From Paralithodes platypus (lineage: Eukaryota; Arthropoda; Malacostraca; Decapoda; Lithodidae): 64,000 nucleotides of DNA. Numbering within the stretch: the first letter of the stretch is position 1; each line of letters begins with the position of its first letter. The stretch lies in assembly GCA_032716605.1 (NCBI GenBank), contig CM064501.1, positions 25,451,014 through 25,515,013 on the forward strand, written 5' to 3'. Below the pieces are notes generated by a model that worked only from the letters and a program-made list of their open reading frames with translations, did not search any database and was not told where the DNA came from. The translations under genes were made by a program, and so were the position numbers. Positions 43,181 to 53,590 of the stretch are shown here, piece after piece.

Positions 43181-44368
43181 AGACAGTATGTTTGGGCTTT
43201 CGGCAGGCCGGTCAGTCCAACTGAATGGAGGGTAATCTTAAGACTTCATAAGGTGGCATGCCAGTTCTTTTGAAGCCTCAAAATTGCTTAACTTTCCCCA
43301 GAAATCCTGAACTGGTATTGCGGATTACTGAGTGCCCTCCTCCGGTAGCTTTAGGATGATAAGGGCATGAGGAGATATTCTAGATGGGGTCCTTGAACCC
43401 TTCTTGTTCTGTTGGTCAAGGTCTCCTTCAATATAAGGACATTACTCGGTGGTGGGGTGATGAGTAAGGTCAATTGGTGTTCCTAGATTAGGCTACTTCA
43501 TCAAGGGTTAATTATAAATTCATAGGGGGTGTACATTAATTCAATAGAACTCTGGTAAACAAATATAGTCAGTGAAGTGAATGAATTCTAAACTTCTGGT
43601 TCTCGGAGAGGATTGTGGTGTCGGGTGCATTGAATGTGTGTCGTGCGCACCTGACAAATGTGGGCTATGATGCGCGTGAGACAGCGTTTATCCTTCTCCC
43701 TCCTTCTCGTGGTGGTGGTGGTTTGGTTTTACTACGGATCTTGGTTGGCAGTAATTTTAGGCATAAGAATATGTAAACCTCCCTCAGCATGGTGTTGCCT
43801 ACAGGAGTATGTACGTGTCTAACTTTCCCGGGTCGTGTTGGTAGGCCTGGGTGTACACACAGTTTTTAAACGTACTGAGCGCCCTCTCTCGGGGCGCGGG
43901 AGTGGTAGATCTCCCGCGTTATTTTTTACTTAGAGATACTTAAGTACAGAGTATTCTTATGTAGAAAGAAGAATGTGTGGTTTGTATAACTAGCAAAGCT
44001 AGTTGAAGAGTGTCACAAAAAGGCATGTGTATATATGTGTGTGAAAAACAGTGTTCCAAGATCTATTGAAGTATAGGTTCACATCTTATTGCATAACATA
44101 GATTGTATACAGGCATATAATGGTTTTATCTGGCATTGATTTCTTCGGTAGCGAAGATACGCGTTTCTTCTTAACTTCTACTTCTTTATTCTCCCCGAGT
44201 TATATGGTGGGGAGAAAAGGAAAACACAAAATACATGGATCATTGTTGGTCTTCAATGGTGAAGACAATGTTGGTTTTTTACAATGTACAGGGTTAGGAT
44301 GACATTTATACTATATATAATATAAAGAAGTATATATTGGAAAAGAATAGGAGAGTCGTGTATGTGGT
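43181..44368. other. Unassigned DNA
   Basis: No family signature. A short GC-rich part near 43860-43920 and TATA-rich sequence near 44310-44330 are the only compositional changes. Confidence 0.35.
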
Positions 44369-46098
44369 TCAGAAATGGATACTGAACCTCAGCTTCCTCT
44401 TTGTGGTGGTAGTGGGAGTAGGCGTCCGTTTTAATGTGGTGGGACGTTCTTCTTCCGGAGTGGCTTCTCGCACCTTGTCCGGGGTGACTCGGGATGCGCC
44501 TGTCTCCTGTTGGTCCTCTGTCTTCTCTCTCGTCTTCTTCAGCCTCTGTGATGGTTTCTTGGGCTCTTTCTCCTCCGGGGACTCTTTCTGTCGGTGTCTT
44601 TTTCGAGGTATTTTACTACCGTCTTCCCCTTGTAAGGCCCGTCCTCGGGCCTCAGGTGCAAATGTTAGTAAGTTGCCCTGGGCGCGTATTAAGGGAAGTC
44701 GGGAGATGTGTGTCCACCACCTCAGTGATCTTGCGTCAGGCGTCTTCATGGGGTCTACCAGGACAGTAATGTGGGCTTTGGTGTACGGTTCCAACGAGGC
44801 CGCGAAGGCTTCGTGTATGTGCCGTATTCTTGTGAATTTTACGGCGTCGTTGGACCATTTCACTCTCTTAATGAATGGAGTGAAGGGCATGGTGATAGAG
44901 GTAGTAGACAGGAACTCGGCAGGGGTTTTGTAGGTGGTGGTGGTGGCTGGTTGAATGACATTCCTAGCTCTGCTAACCGGAAGGTCATGACCTCTTGCGG
45001 ACGCAAAGGTAGCAGGTAGGCTATTTGGTTGGCATGGGGGCAAATTTTGCGTGTGTGAAGTGGGGTTTGTGTTAGTTTCTTGATGTAATTTATGGATTTT
45101 AGTCTGATTAAGAGGGCGAATGATGTTTATTTGGTTGTGCTGGTATGGACGTGTGTCGGGAGTACGGATTGCGGACAATGTCTGTGTGAATCGGTCAGGT
45201 GGTTTACTTATTCGACCTGATTTAGTGAAATAGCTCCGCAGGGAGGTGTTTCAGTACTGGTGGTAGATGATGGCGACGGGGATGCTGGTTTAGGATTGGG
45301 AGTGGAAGGGGGAAGAGATTTAAGGTTTTTGAGTAGAATTGGGAGAGTGTGTTGGTGTTGGGCATAGCGATGTGTTTTGTATAGTAGAAGGAAATGGAGA
45401 TGAAGTTGGTGGAGCTAGGCGGGTTGGTGTTGGTATTTGAAAGGGTGTGGAAAACGACGTTGAGGGTTGGGATGGGGAATAGGGAGTAAGGATAGGAGGG
45501 GAAAGTGAGTTTCGCGGGGTGGTATGGAAAGACATTGCTTTCGGGAGGTGAGGTTGAGGTGTTGGTGAGGTTATTCGAGGTGGGGATGTTGGTTGTAGGG
45601 GGAGATGTTTACTTTTTGTAAGTGGCGGGGCTTTAGCCTTGATATGTAAAGGCTGGGGAAGATGATGTTTAGGGGAGGAAGAAGGTGATCTTGAAGTGGA
45701 GCGTGGAGGGGCAGATGAGGAGGTTGACTTGGGGGGTGAGGTGAGTGGTGACTCGTCGGGCGGCGTTTCTTCGCAGGTGGGGATGATGTTGGGGAGGATT
45801 CGGGAGAAGTGTGAGGTTGAGGTGAGGTTTTTTTTCGGCTTGATGGAGCACGTTTAGACCTGAAAGGTGTGGGAATTACGGTTTTTCGCAATATTTCATG
45901 CGGTCTTAGTTATAGCGGAAAGTGGTGGATTGTGGGACGAGTTGTAGGAGGTTTAGGGTTGTTGGCATCTGATGTTGGGGGGCTTGTGGTGATATTGTGA
46001 GAAGCGGGAAGAGGGGGTGGTGTTCTTAGCGTGTGTTGGATTATCTGTTTTGTTGTCTGAGGGGAAAATTTTGGAATAGCGGGAAGCAATGGGGGCAT
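44369..46098 (-). pseudogene. Unrecognised proline/threonine-rich protein frame, broken, interrupted by Gypsy A
   Basis: On the minus strand coding-like sequence runs from the LTR edge at 46100 leftward: a Pro/Thr/Ser-rich part over 46098-45320 spread across frames, then a 269-codon frame (45178-44369). The latter has a central, globular-looking part (PFTPFIKRVKWSNDAVKF, HIHEAFAASLEPYTKAHITV, RSLRWWTHISRLPLIRA) and a basic, Lys/Arg/Glu-rich tail ending FSIHF. The ATG at 46098 is only two bases from the LTR, so the true start was probably cut off by the insertion. I do not recognise the family; an ORF1-type nucleic-acid-binding protein of a retroelement is one guess. Confidence 0.45.
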
Positions 46099-46100
46099 AG

Positions 46101-47042
46101 TGTCACGGACCTATAGGCTCTGACTGTACGGGTTCACTTCCACCCTTCAAACGCATCAACCAGTCTGAGATCGGGGTCGGGGCTTCAAGCAACCAAACCA
46201 ACAGAGGCCCGAAACTTCGCATCCCAATATCCTTCTTACTTCTATCCGTCTCATTTTGATCGAGCAGAGTTTCGAAGTCTCACTCAATAAATATGTAATT
46301 CAAATTAAAGTTCAATGCTATCTCTGCTCATGAACACCAGGGGGTGGAAGTTTCTTTTCTGGTCACATTAAATCTACCGTAGTCAATGACGGGGCGGGAA
46401 TAATGAGTGGGGTCAGTGTTATCTTAGACTTTCTCGGTGCAACGTTCTCGGGAATATCGCTTCCAGAAAGCGTTGTATTTAAAACTCCAGGAACTACCCC
46501 CCTTCGGTTTGACTACGGGAGATATGGTGACTATAACTTATATTTTCATTTTAATTTTCTTTTTTGTTTTCATTTTGTATAAATTAAATATTTTGCATTA
46601 ATATTAATTACCATTGTATTTGTTTTATTTTGTTTTATAACTTTAAATTATAATTATATAATCCATAATAGTTTGTTATATTACTTAAATATGATTTTAT
46701 TATATTAACATATATATTTATACCCTAATGATTAAATGAAGTGAGGAAGATTAACCCTATATAAGATTCAGAAGACTACTTTGAAATCTGATTAAAATAC
46801 GAGAACAACTCTTAAATTAAAATATCATCTTAGTAATAAATATTAAAATACGAGAACTACTCTTAAAGAGACTTTACCTTAATACAAGTACTAAATTAAT
46901 AAAAGTACTTATCCATACTGAACACCCTTAAACTAAAGTTCAGTCTTTGTGTTCAACCTAAAGGTCACCCTCTAGACTCCTTCGGGGCCAAATCTTTAAC
47001 TAAGCTAGTTCCACTAGTCTCTCCAAACTTTGGGTTGTAACA
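46101..47042 (+). repeat. 5' LTR of Gypsy element A (942 bp)
   Basis: Starts TGTCAC and ends GTAACA, a short imperfect inverted end, followed three bases later by a primer-binding site. A CTATATAAG box lies at 46757-46765. A short duplication of TTAAAATACGAGAAC is seen near 46793 and 46852. The start is inferred because no second LTR is available for comparison. Confidence 0.6.
46757..46765 (+). promoter_or_regulatory. TATA box in LTR A
   Basis: CTATATAAG about 280 bp before the LTR end, a plausible core promoter for the element transcript. Confidence 0.5.
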
Positions 47043-47045
47043 TAT

Positions 47046-47063
47046 TGGGGGCCTGTCCGGGAT
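47046..47063 (+). other. Primer-binding site, tRNA-Pro type
   Basis: TGGGGGCCTGTCCGGGAT, three bases after the LTR. It differs at two positions from the proline-tRNA site well known from mammalian gammaretroviruses. The stretch 47064-48018 is an untranslated leader of about 950 bp with no frame of note. Confidence 0.65.
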
Positions 47064-48018
47064 CTTTTCTGTTAATCTCTGCACTTCATTATATGAATTG
47101 GGTTTTCTAATGTTCATAGTAAATTCATAAATTTAATTATTTATCTTTACGTCACGATATCTTTAGCCTGAATTATTATATTATTCCTGATGCTTAAATA
47201 CATTCCTTTCCCTTTAGTCCGTTTGTGCATTTTAGAGGTAATAGCTCAGGTTGGTCATAAGTTGGGGAAGTTCTGTGGTTTACGAGATAGTCAGGATCAC
47301 TCGTCATCTCAAATCCTCATATTCATCCATGTTCATTAACACTAGCAGACGGTGGTGGACATTGTGTATCAATCTCTTAATCTTTCATGTGATGAAATTA
47401 GCGTTTTCGCACATCGGTCACCTATCTGAGTCACCCCTCTTTAAGTAGAATCTCTTCAGAATAGGAATGACCAGTTAAACTCGTCTTTTATAGCAAATCA
47501 AAACTATAGGAGACTATCCACGATCACCTAACATATATCTGTAACTATAAGTAGGATCTCCTAACGCACATAAATCTCATGCCTTCTTCCTTTAGTTTCG
47601 ATATCAAGGGATCGTGTCTAACGAGGTTCACTAATGGTCAGGTTCTTGTCTGTCGTCCTTACTTATCAACCCTCCTGTTGTTGTCGACCATAGTTCGCTC
47701 AACAGGTGGGAGTTACTCACACTAATCATATTGATTTGGGATATTAGTGTCAACCTGACTATTAGGTAACCCGTCTCTACTAGGAATATCCCTAGTCCAT
47801 ATAGTATGCACTTGTTAATAGTTATCCAGGGTTAGTAATCTACCATTACCGGTAACTATAAAGCGAGTCCATATTAGTCAATATTGCCGTTCATTCCAGT
47901 CTTTATATTATACAGTATGTGAAGCTATAGTAACCCCATCCTCTATACATTAGCTGTCAGTCTAGTATAGATTGAGCGGTAATCTTCTCTACCTCATCTA
48001 GTCCTAATTAAAATCAAA

Positions 48019-51000
48019 ATGGCAAAGTTTAATGCTAAACAATTTTGTCAAGAGCCCTCTATAGACAAACTTAAAGGTCAGGTGATCTCCAAGGATGATT
48101 GGAAGTTTATAGCTTATTCCTTTGACATAAGCTATGGGAGTTCACACACTAAGGAAATCCTGAAAAACACAGTCATAGAAGAACTGACAAATAGAGAAAT
48201 CTTACCTGCTGAAGCTGTAGATTCACTTACTTCCATGAGTAGTTCAATGATAATGGCTGATAATGATGAAGATTCCCAGAGTACCATACAGGAAAACTCC
48301 CAGGGGAAACCCTCTCCATCTCCTGAGCCGTGGTCAGAAGACAGACTAGATTTTGAAAGGGAGAAGTTTCGCCAGCAGCTTCTGCACGAGGTTCAGGAGA
48401 AAGAGAAAGACAGACAGGAGAAAGAGAAAGATCGGCAACTAGAACTCTTGAAACTTGAGACACAACAACGGGAGAAAGAGAAAGACAGAGAGGAGAAAGA
48501 GAAAGACAGAGAGGAGAAAGAGAAAGACAGAGCACTAGAAATTGCTAAAATTCAAAACTTGGAAGAAACAAAACGCCTCAAAGAAGAGAAATTACAGTTG
48601 CAGAAGACCGAAATGGAAGCCCAGAAGCCAAGATTCCAACTATCTAAAAACATCTCCCTAGTACCACCCTTTGACGAGAGTGACCCAGAGAAATCTTTCT
48701 CCACGTTTGAGAAAACTGCTGAACACCTTAAATGGCCAAAAGAGGAATGGCCATGGCTTCTCCAACCCAAACTCGTAGGAAGAGCTCAGAAAACTTACAA
48801 TCACCTGGAGGACGTTAATGACTATGACTTTGTAAAGAGCGCTATATTAGATGCTTATGCTATCACCGCTGATCATTACCGTAGAACTTTTCGTAACTAC
48901 ATCAAGCCAGAAAAACATACAGTTTTGGAGTTTGCCATGGATAAACTACGGATGCTTAAAAAATGGTTAGCTGCTAAAAAAGTCACCACCTTCACAGAGT
49001 TAGTTAACCTTGTTGTTCTAGAGGAGTGGAAGCGTAGGTTACCGCCCAGTATGCTAGTATATATAGAGGAGAAGGGAGTGAATGACCTTACCAAGGCTGC
49101 TCAATTAGCTGACAGCTATGCTTTAATCCATAGGGTTGTACCAAGCTATGATAGGACAAAAACCCCAAATGTGAGATTCTCCTCAAGCTATAACCCTGTG
49201 TCTAAAGTCATGTCGCAAACAAATGCTCCCAAAAGCCCATCTCAAAGTCAAGGAAAGTCTGAAGATTTCTGCTCATATTGTAAACAGACAGGGCATAACA
49301 TCATGCAGTGTACACATCCTAAGTGTAAGACCTCTGCTGCATACAAACTCACACTTGCCACTTCTCAAAGACCTCAAAAACAAACAAAACCTTCTGGGGC
49401 ACCTATAACATGTATACATACCCAGAATGCCTCTTCTGATCCTTTTTCTGCCTTTAAGGTACCTGGAACTGTCTCTCTTCCAGATGACCCACAGACTTAC
49501 CCAGTTACCATCTTAAGAGACACTGGATCAGCCCAAAGCTTGTTGTGTAAGACTGCCTTGCCTTCAGTTGAGAACCACTACACTGGGGGAAAAGTTACAC
49601 TTAAATCTTTAAGCTCTGGTCATACTGCAGACATGGCTGATATACAGATAGGCAGTGACCTGATCCAGGGGTCAGTTAGAGTAGCCGTCTTGGATACAGA
49701 TCTTCCTATTCCTGGGATAACTTTCCTTTTAGGAAATGACTTGGCTGGACATGGGATGATTCCTGACATGATAGTGAGAGACAAACTCATGTTATACAGT
49801 CCTACTGCAAAGCTAGATCAGGAGAAACCACATATTTTCCCGGTTTGCGCTGTCACCCGTTCACAAACTGCTGCAGTGTCTAATGACTCTCTCTCACCCT
49901 CAGGTCAGGATACCTTGTTCACCCAGATCATGTCTAGGGAAAACCTCATACAAGCTCAAGAGGCAGACACTTCACTTGCTAAGCTCAGGCACATTGCTGA
50001 TGACAAACCCATAAATGGGAAAAACCCTAACATCTACTATCACAAAGGGGTCCTTATGCGTAGTTTTCACCCGCCTGATAGGCCTGACTCAGATACTTGG
50101 TCTATAGTACATCAGGTAATCATCCCTACCTCCATCAGATCTGCTGTAATGGGATTAGCTCATGACGGAAACTCTGGTAATTTGAGACAGAGAAATACAT
50201 ACAGAAAGATCCTAGCTCATTTCTTCTGGCCTAACATGAAAAAAGATGTAACCAAATTTGTAAAGTCTTGTCACACTTGCCAGATAGTAGGAAAGCCAAA
50301 TGAGACCATCCCTAAAGCTCCACTTGCTCCTATCCCTGTCACTACAGAGCCCTTTGAGAAAATAGTAATTGATTGTGTAGGGCCTCTTCCCAAAACTAAG
50401 AAAGGGAACCAGTATCTACTTACCGTAATGTGTGCTGCAACTAGGTATCCTGAGGCTTTCCCTTTAAAAGATATCAAGGCTAAGACTATTGTGTCCCATC
50501 TGTTGCATCTTTTCACAAAAGTAGGCATTCCTAAAGAAATTCAGAGTGATCAGGGGTCAAATTTTACAAGTAACCTAATGAAAGCAGTACTGAGGGAGTT
50601 AGAGGTAGATAAGAAGATAGCCACTGCGTACAGACCTCAGACCCAGGGTTGCCTAGAACGCCATCATCAATCTCTGAAATCCATGATAAAAAAGTGTTGT
50701 TTTGAGACTGAGAAAGAGTGGGATGCCAACATTGACTGGCTTCTTTTTGCCGTTAGAGAGTGCCCTCAAGAGTCACTAGGATACTCCCCTTTTGAGTTGC
50801 TATATGGGCGTCAGATCAGAGGCCCTCTAAAGGTCTTGAAAGATTCTTGGTTTGTGGAAGTATCTGATCATCCTTCTCGCACAGTTGCAGAGTACATAAA
50901 TGAGTTAAAACATCAGATGTCAAATGTAAGAGCGCTAGCACTGGCCAACCTTGAGAAGAGTCAGTCAAGAATGAAAACCCACTACGATCGCAAGTCTGAA

Positions 51001-51723
51001 AGTAGAACATTTAGTCCTGGAGACAAAGTCCTTCTCTTCCTGCCCATTCCTGGTAGTCCATTAAAAAGCAAATTTTGTGGCCCATATGTAGTCTCTCAGA
51101 AACTTTCCAAGCTAAACTATGTTGTTCGCACTCCTGATCGAAGGAAGGATCAAAGGATTGTTCACTTAAACCAGATGAAGGCGTACATAGAAAGGCCGCT
51201 TGAGGAGAATACCCCAATACTAGCTGTAAATACTGTACCACATTCTGTACCAGACTCGTGGGATTTGGAAAAGGTAGGAGACTCTGATGTGATTGAGTTT
51301 GGTGATCTTCCTTCACCTTGTGGAAGCCCAGAGAACAGCGAGCTATTATGTACCTTAGATCAATATTTGTCGGACATGTCGCCATCACATAGAGATGATC
51401 TTAGGAAATTGCATGTAAGTTACCCTTCAGTCACATTGGATGTCCCTGGCTTTTGCAAGGACCATCATCACGATGTTTTCTTGACCTCACCAGAAGTAAG
51501 ACCTATCAAACAATCACCATACAGACTAAACCTTCAGAAGCAAAAGATCATGAGAAAGGAAATTGACTTTATGTTGGAGAAGTTCTTAGTGGAACCAAGT
51601 CATTCCCCTTGGGCGTCACCCTCTTTATTAGTCCCAAAACCAGACGGTAGTAGTAGGCTGTGTACAGATTACAGGAAAGTAAAGGCGGTGACAGTCCCTG
51701 ATGCATATTGTTACGTATCTTGA
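48019..51723 (+). CDS. Gypsy-class gag-protease-integrase-RT polyprotein (element A), truncated
   Basis: 1234 codons from the ATG at 48019. Gag: N-terminal helical part, then a charged repeat region around residues 120-200 with EKEKDR repeats, then a capsid-like part with WPKEEWPWLLQPKLVGRAQ near 235-255, and a CCHC knuckle at 418-431. Protease: DTG at 501-503. Integrase: zinc domain ending CHTC at 751-754, catalytic D785, D844 and E880 (35 residues between the last two). A C-terminal integrase domain follows, and then RT begins (SPYRLNLQKQ, VPKPDG near 1207), cut off after about 80 residues. Integrase therefore precedes RT. In the zinc domain the second His position reads Asn (SGNLRQRNT). 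The last few codons belong to LTR B. Confidence 0.85.
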   Translation: MAKFNAKQFCQEPSIDKLKGQVISKDDWKFIAYSFDISYGSSHTKEILKNTVIEELTNREILPAEAVDSLTSMSSSMIMADNDEDSQSTIQENSQGKPSPSPEPWSEDRLDFEREKFRQQLLHEVQEKEKDRQEKEKDRQLELLKLETQQREKEKDREEKEKDREEKEKDRALEIAKIQNLEETKRLKEEKLQLQKTEMEAQKPRFQLSKNISLVPPFDESDPEKSFSTFEKTAEHLKWPKEEWPWLLQPKLVGRAQKTYNHLEDVNDYDFVKSAILDAYAITADHYRRTFRNYIKPEKHTVLEFAMDKLRMLKKWLAAKKVTTFTELVNLVVLEEWKRRLPPSMLVYIEEKGVNDLTKAAQLADSYALIHRVVPSYDRTKTPNVRFSSSYNPVSKVMSQTNAPKSPSQSQGKSEDFCSYCKQTGHNIMQCTHPKCKTSAAYKLTLATSQRPQKQTKPSGAPITCIHTQNASSDPFSAFKVPGTVSLPDDPQTYPVTILRDTGSAQSLLCKTALPSVENHYTGGKVTLKSLSSGHTADMADIQIGSDLIQGSVRVAVLDTDLPIPGITFLLGNDLAGHGMIPDMIVRDKLMLYSPTAKLDQEKPHIFPVCAVTRSQTAAVSNDSLSPSGQDTLFTQIMSRENLIQAQEADTSLAKLRHIADDKPINGKNPNIYYHKGVLMRSFHPPDRPDSDTWSIVHQVIIPTSIRSAVMGLAHDGNSGNLRQRNTYRKILAHFFWPNMKKDVTKFVKSCHTCQIVGKPNETIPKAPLAPIPVTTEPFEKIVIDCVGPLPKTKKGNQYLLTVMCAATRYPEAFPLKDIKAKTIVSHLLHLFTKVGIPKEIQSDQGSNFTSNLMKAVLRELEVDKKIATAYRPQTQGCLERHHQSLKSMIKKCCFETEKEWDANIDWLLFAVRECPQESLGYSPFELLYGRQIRGPLKVLKDSWFVEVSDHPSRTVAEYINELKHQMSNVRALALANLEKSQSRMKTHYDRKSESRTFSPGDKVLLFLPIPGSPLKSKFCGPYVVSQKLSKLNYVVRTPDRRKDQRIVHLNQMKAYIERPLEENTPILAVNTVPHSVPDSWDLEKVGDSDVIEFGDLPSPCGSPENSELLCTLDQYLSDMSPSHRDDLRKLHVSYPSVTLDVPGFCKDHHHDVFLTSPEVRPIKQSPYRLNLQKQKIMRKEIDFMLEKFLVEPSHSPWASPSLLVPKPDGSSRLCTDYRKVKAVTVPDAYCYVS

Positions 51724-52599
51724 TCCTCAAGTGGTTAACTTGATGAATCTAGATAGCACAGAGATATTTATTAAGGTATCAGTCAGCTGAAGGCAAAACA
51801 AAAGTAAAATCTAATACAATTATTTCCTGTTGTTGCTTCCTTTCCTTTTGGATCTTAGGACTTAGTATCCTTTATTGACTGATACTCTTTAATTATGAAA
51901 AATACTGAAACTAATTAAAGTCATGTAGTATTTATAAAGAATTATTATTTAACCGAAGCTTAGTAGGCTATGGTTATGAACCGAAGAAGTTATATCTAAA
52001 GAAGGACTATTAATTTTATAAAAAGTCTTGAAAGATAAATATTAAAGTAAGAATATTTCAGTCTCTTACCCTTTTTGAAATGAATAGATAGTTTTCTTAT
52101 ATGTCCTTTTATTTATATTTAATGTACTTATTCTTGGTTCTTGTCTTACGTTAATAGTATTATATTATTATTATCATCAGGATTAATATCAAAGTCACAT
52201 AAAAAGTTAGATATATATTTAATAATTAGTTAAATGTATTTCTTAACCACTTAACATTGAGGTTTGATCATGAGTAAATAAAGTTACAGGATCGCTTCAT
52301 AGATTCGATTCAGGTCTCACTCAAATAATATGAAAAGCAAAATATAATATTTTGAAGCAAAATAATTTTCTTCAGCTTAGGAAATCACTAGAAGTAATAT
52401 TAACACAGCCATGTTAGTCTAAGGCGATATTACTAATACGAGACAATAGCATCACCGTACTAAGCACCGTTAAGCAATGTAAGCTTAATTAAAAGAAAAT
52501 GAAAGAACTCGTAAGTATTAATATAAAACAATAGTATTACTTTCATCATAACCCAATTACTTAAAGAGTTGCTTTTTAGTCCACAAGTTAGTCAACTAA

Positions 52600-52779
52600 A
52601 ATAGTTAAGTACATAATAATAGCGTTAACGTTAATTCGCAATCAAATAGTTAAACACATAATAGTAGCGTTAACGTTAATTCCCAATCAAATAGATAAGC
52701 ACATAATAGTAGCGTTAACGTTAATTCCCAATCAAATAGTTAAGCACATAATAGTAGCATTAACGTTAATTCCCAATCA
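52600..52779 (-). repeat. 45-bp tandem repeat in LTR B1, four copies
   Basis: Each unit contains AGCGTTAACGTTAATTC, with the palindrome TTAACGTTAA. The matching block in the second LTR is 58521-58700. Confidence 0.9.
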
Positions 52780-52955
52780 AATATCTCACTAACCAACATA
52801 ACGTAAGTGTTTACACGGAACACACTTAACACATACATATATAATCTGACTGACAGTCACAATCCCATTATAATACTTCACCCCGTCTTCCTCCAGCTGC
52901 AAGTTCACCTTCCCCAACTCCAAATGAGACTGATTTGAATGCCCACAACTCGGGT

Positions 52956-52964
52956 CTTATATAC
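52956..52964 (-). promoter_or_regulatory. TATA box of LTR B1
   Basis: GTATATAAG on the minus strand. Two inverted CCAAT motifs at 53016-53020 and 53055-53059 lie about 55 and 95 bp upstream, embedded in a repeated CCAATCACAGCTCCT block. The same layout is in LTR B2 (TATA at 58877-58885). Confidence 0.6.
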
Positions 52965-53283
52965 CAAACAATGATAGTGTAGGAACGAATCAGGAGGCGG
53001 GGGTTGGTGCCTGCTCCAATCACAGCTCCTCGAGTTGCATAGCAGGTGCCTGGTCCAATCACAGCTCCTGGCGTCGAACATACGTCATAACGTCGGGTCA
53101 TCGAGGTAGTTTGCAGGGTCCCCTATGACGCACGCAGGTGTGAAGGCTTGTTTGCAGGTATGCGGGGCGAGCTGGTTTCCCCACTCGCTAGTTCGCTCGC
53201 TAGTCTGCTTCACCGTTTGGGTAGTGCGACTCCTTCAACTCTAATTCTAACTCTTAAATTAACATACAGGGCTCCGTATGTCA

Positions 53284-53295
53284 GACCTCCCCTCT
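53284..53295 (-). other. Polypurine tract of element B copy 1
   Basis: AGAGGGGAGGTC on the minus strand directly before the LTR start, the expected plus-strand primer. Copy 2 has the matching tract at 59194-59206. Confidence 0.65.
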
Positions 53296-53406
53296 AGAAA
53301 AGAGTTTAAGGAGTATAGTACATAATATTAAACATAATACATAAATAGATTCACCACCAGATTGGCAACAGCAAGATTATAATGAGGATATAATAAGGAT
53401 ATCACC

Positions 53407-53590
53407 CAAAGTTGGCAACGTCTCCAGGTACCACATCAGAACATAGCCGGAACGTAGCTGGAGCGTTATTCGAACTGCAAGGCATCTCACAGCTGAAGGC
53501 TTGACAGCGCACTACTAAAGCATGATATTTACCTCGCTACAAGGGAGAGCTAATTGCCAAAATCCTCTCATTAAATTAAACTTACTGCTG
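53407..53590 (-). pseudogene. Frameshifted RT remnant after the element B frame
   Basis: Directly after the main frame, SSKFNLMRGFWQLAL (RT motif A region, with its Asp replaced by Asn) appears in one frame and NNAPATFR (motif B region) in another, before sequence that is no longer RT-like. The same remnant is present in copy 2 (about 59317-59500), so the lesion is ancestral to both. Confidence 0.65.

Larger units (their letters stand above)
46101..51708 (+). mobile_element. Gypsy-class LTR element A, 3'-truncated by element B
   Basis: Order: 5' LTR 46101-47042, primer-binding site 47046-47063, leader, gag-protease-integrase-RT frame from 48019, cut in RT at 51708/51709 by the LTR of element B. 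RNase H and the 3' LTR are not in the window; they may lie beyond 64000. Confidence 0.8.
51709..53283 (-). repeat. LTR of Gypsy element B, copy 1 (3' LTR of internal copy 1)
   Basis: On the minus strand starts TGACATACGGAGCCC and ends ATACGTAACA, 1575 bp. It is nearly identical to 57630-59193; visible differences include a 12-bp indel near 53186 and scattered substitutions. It contains a 45-bp tandem repeat (four copies), a TATA box and two CCAAT boxes. Confidence 0.9.

Noticed and set aside
44337..44933. Plus-strand 198-codon frame
   Set aside because: Antisense to the better-supported minus-strand frame with the basic tail; composition is less protein-like.
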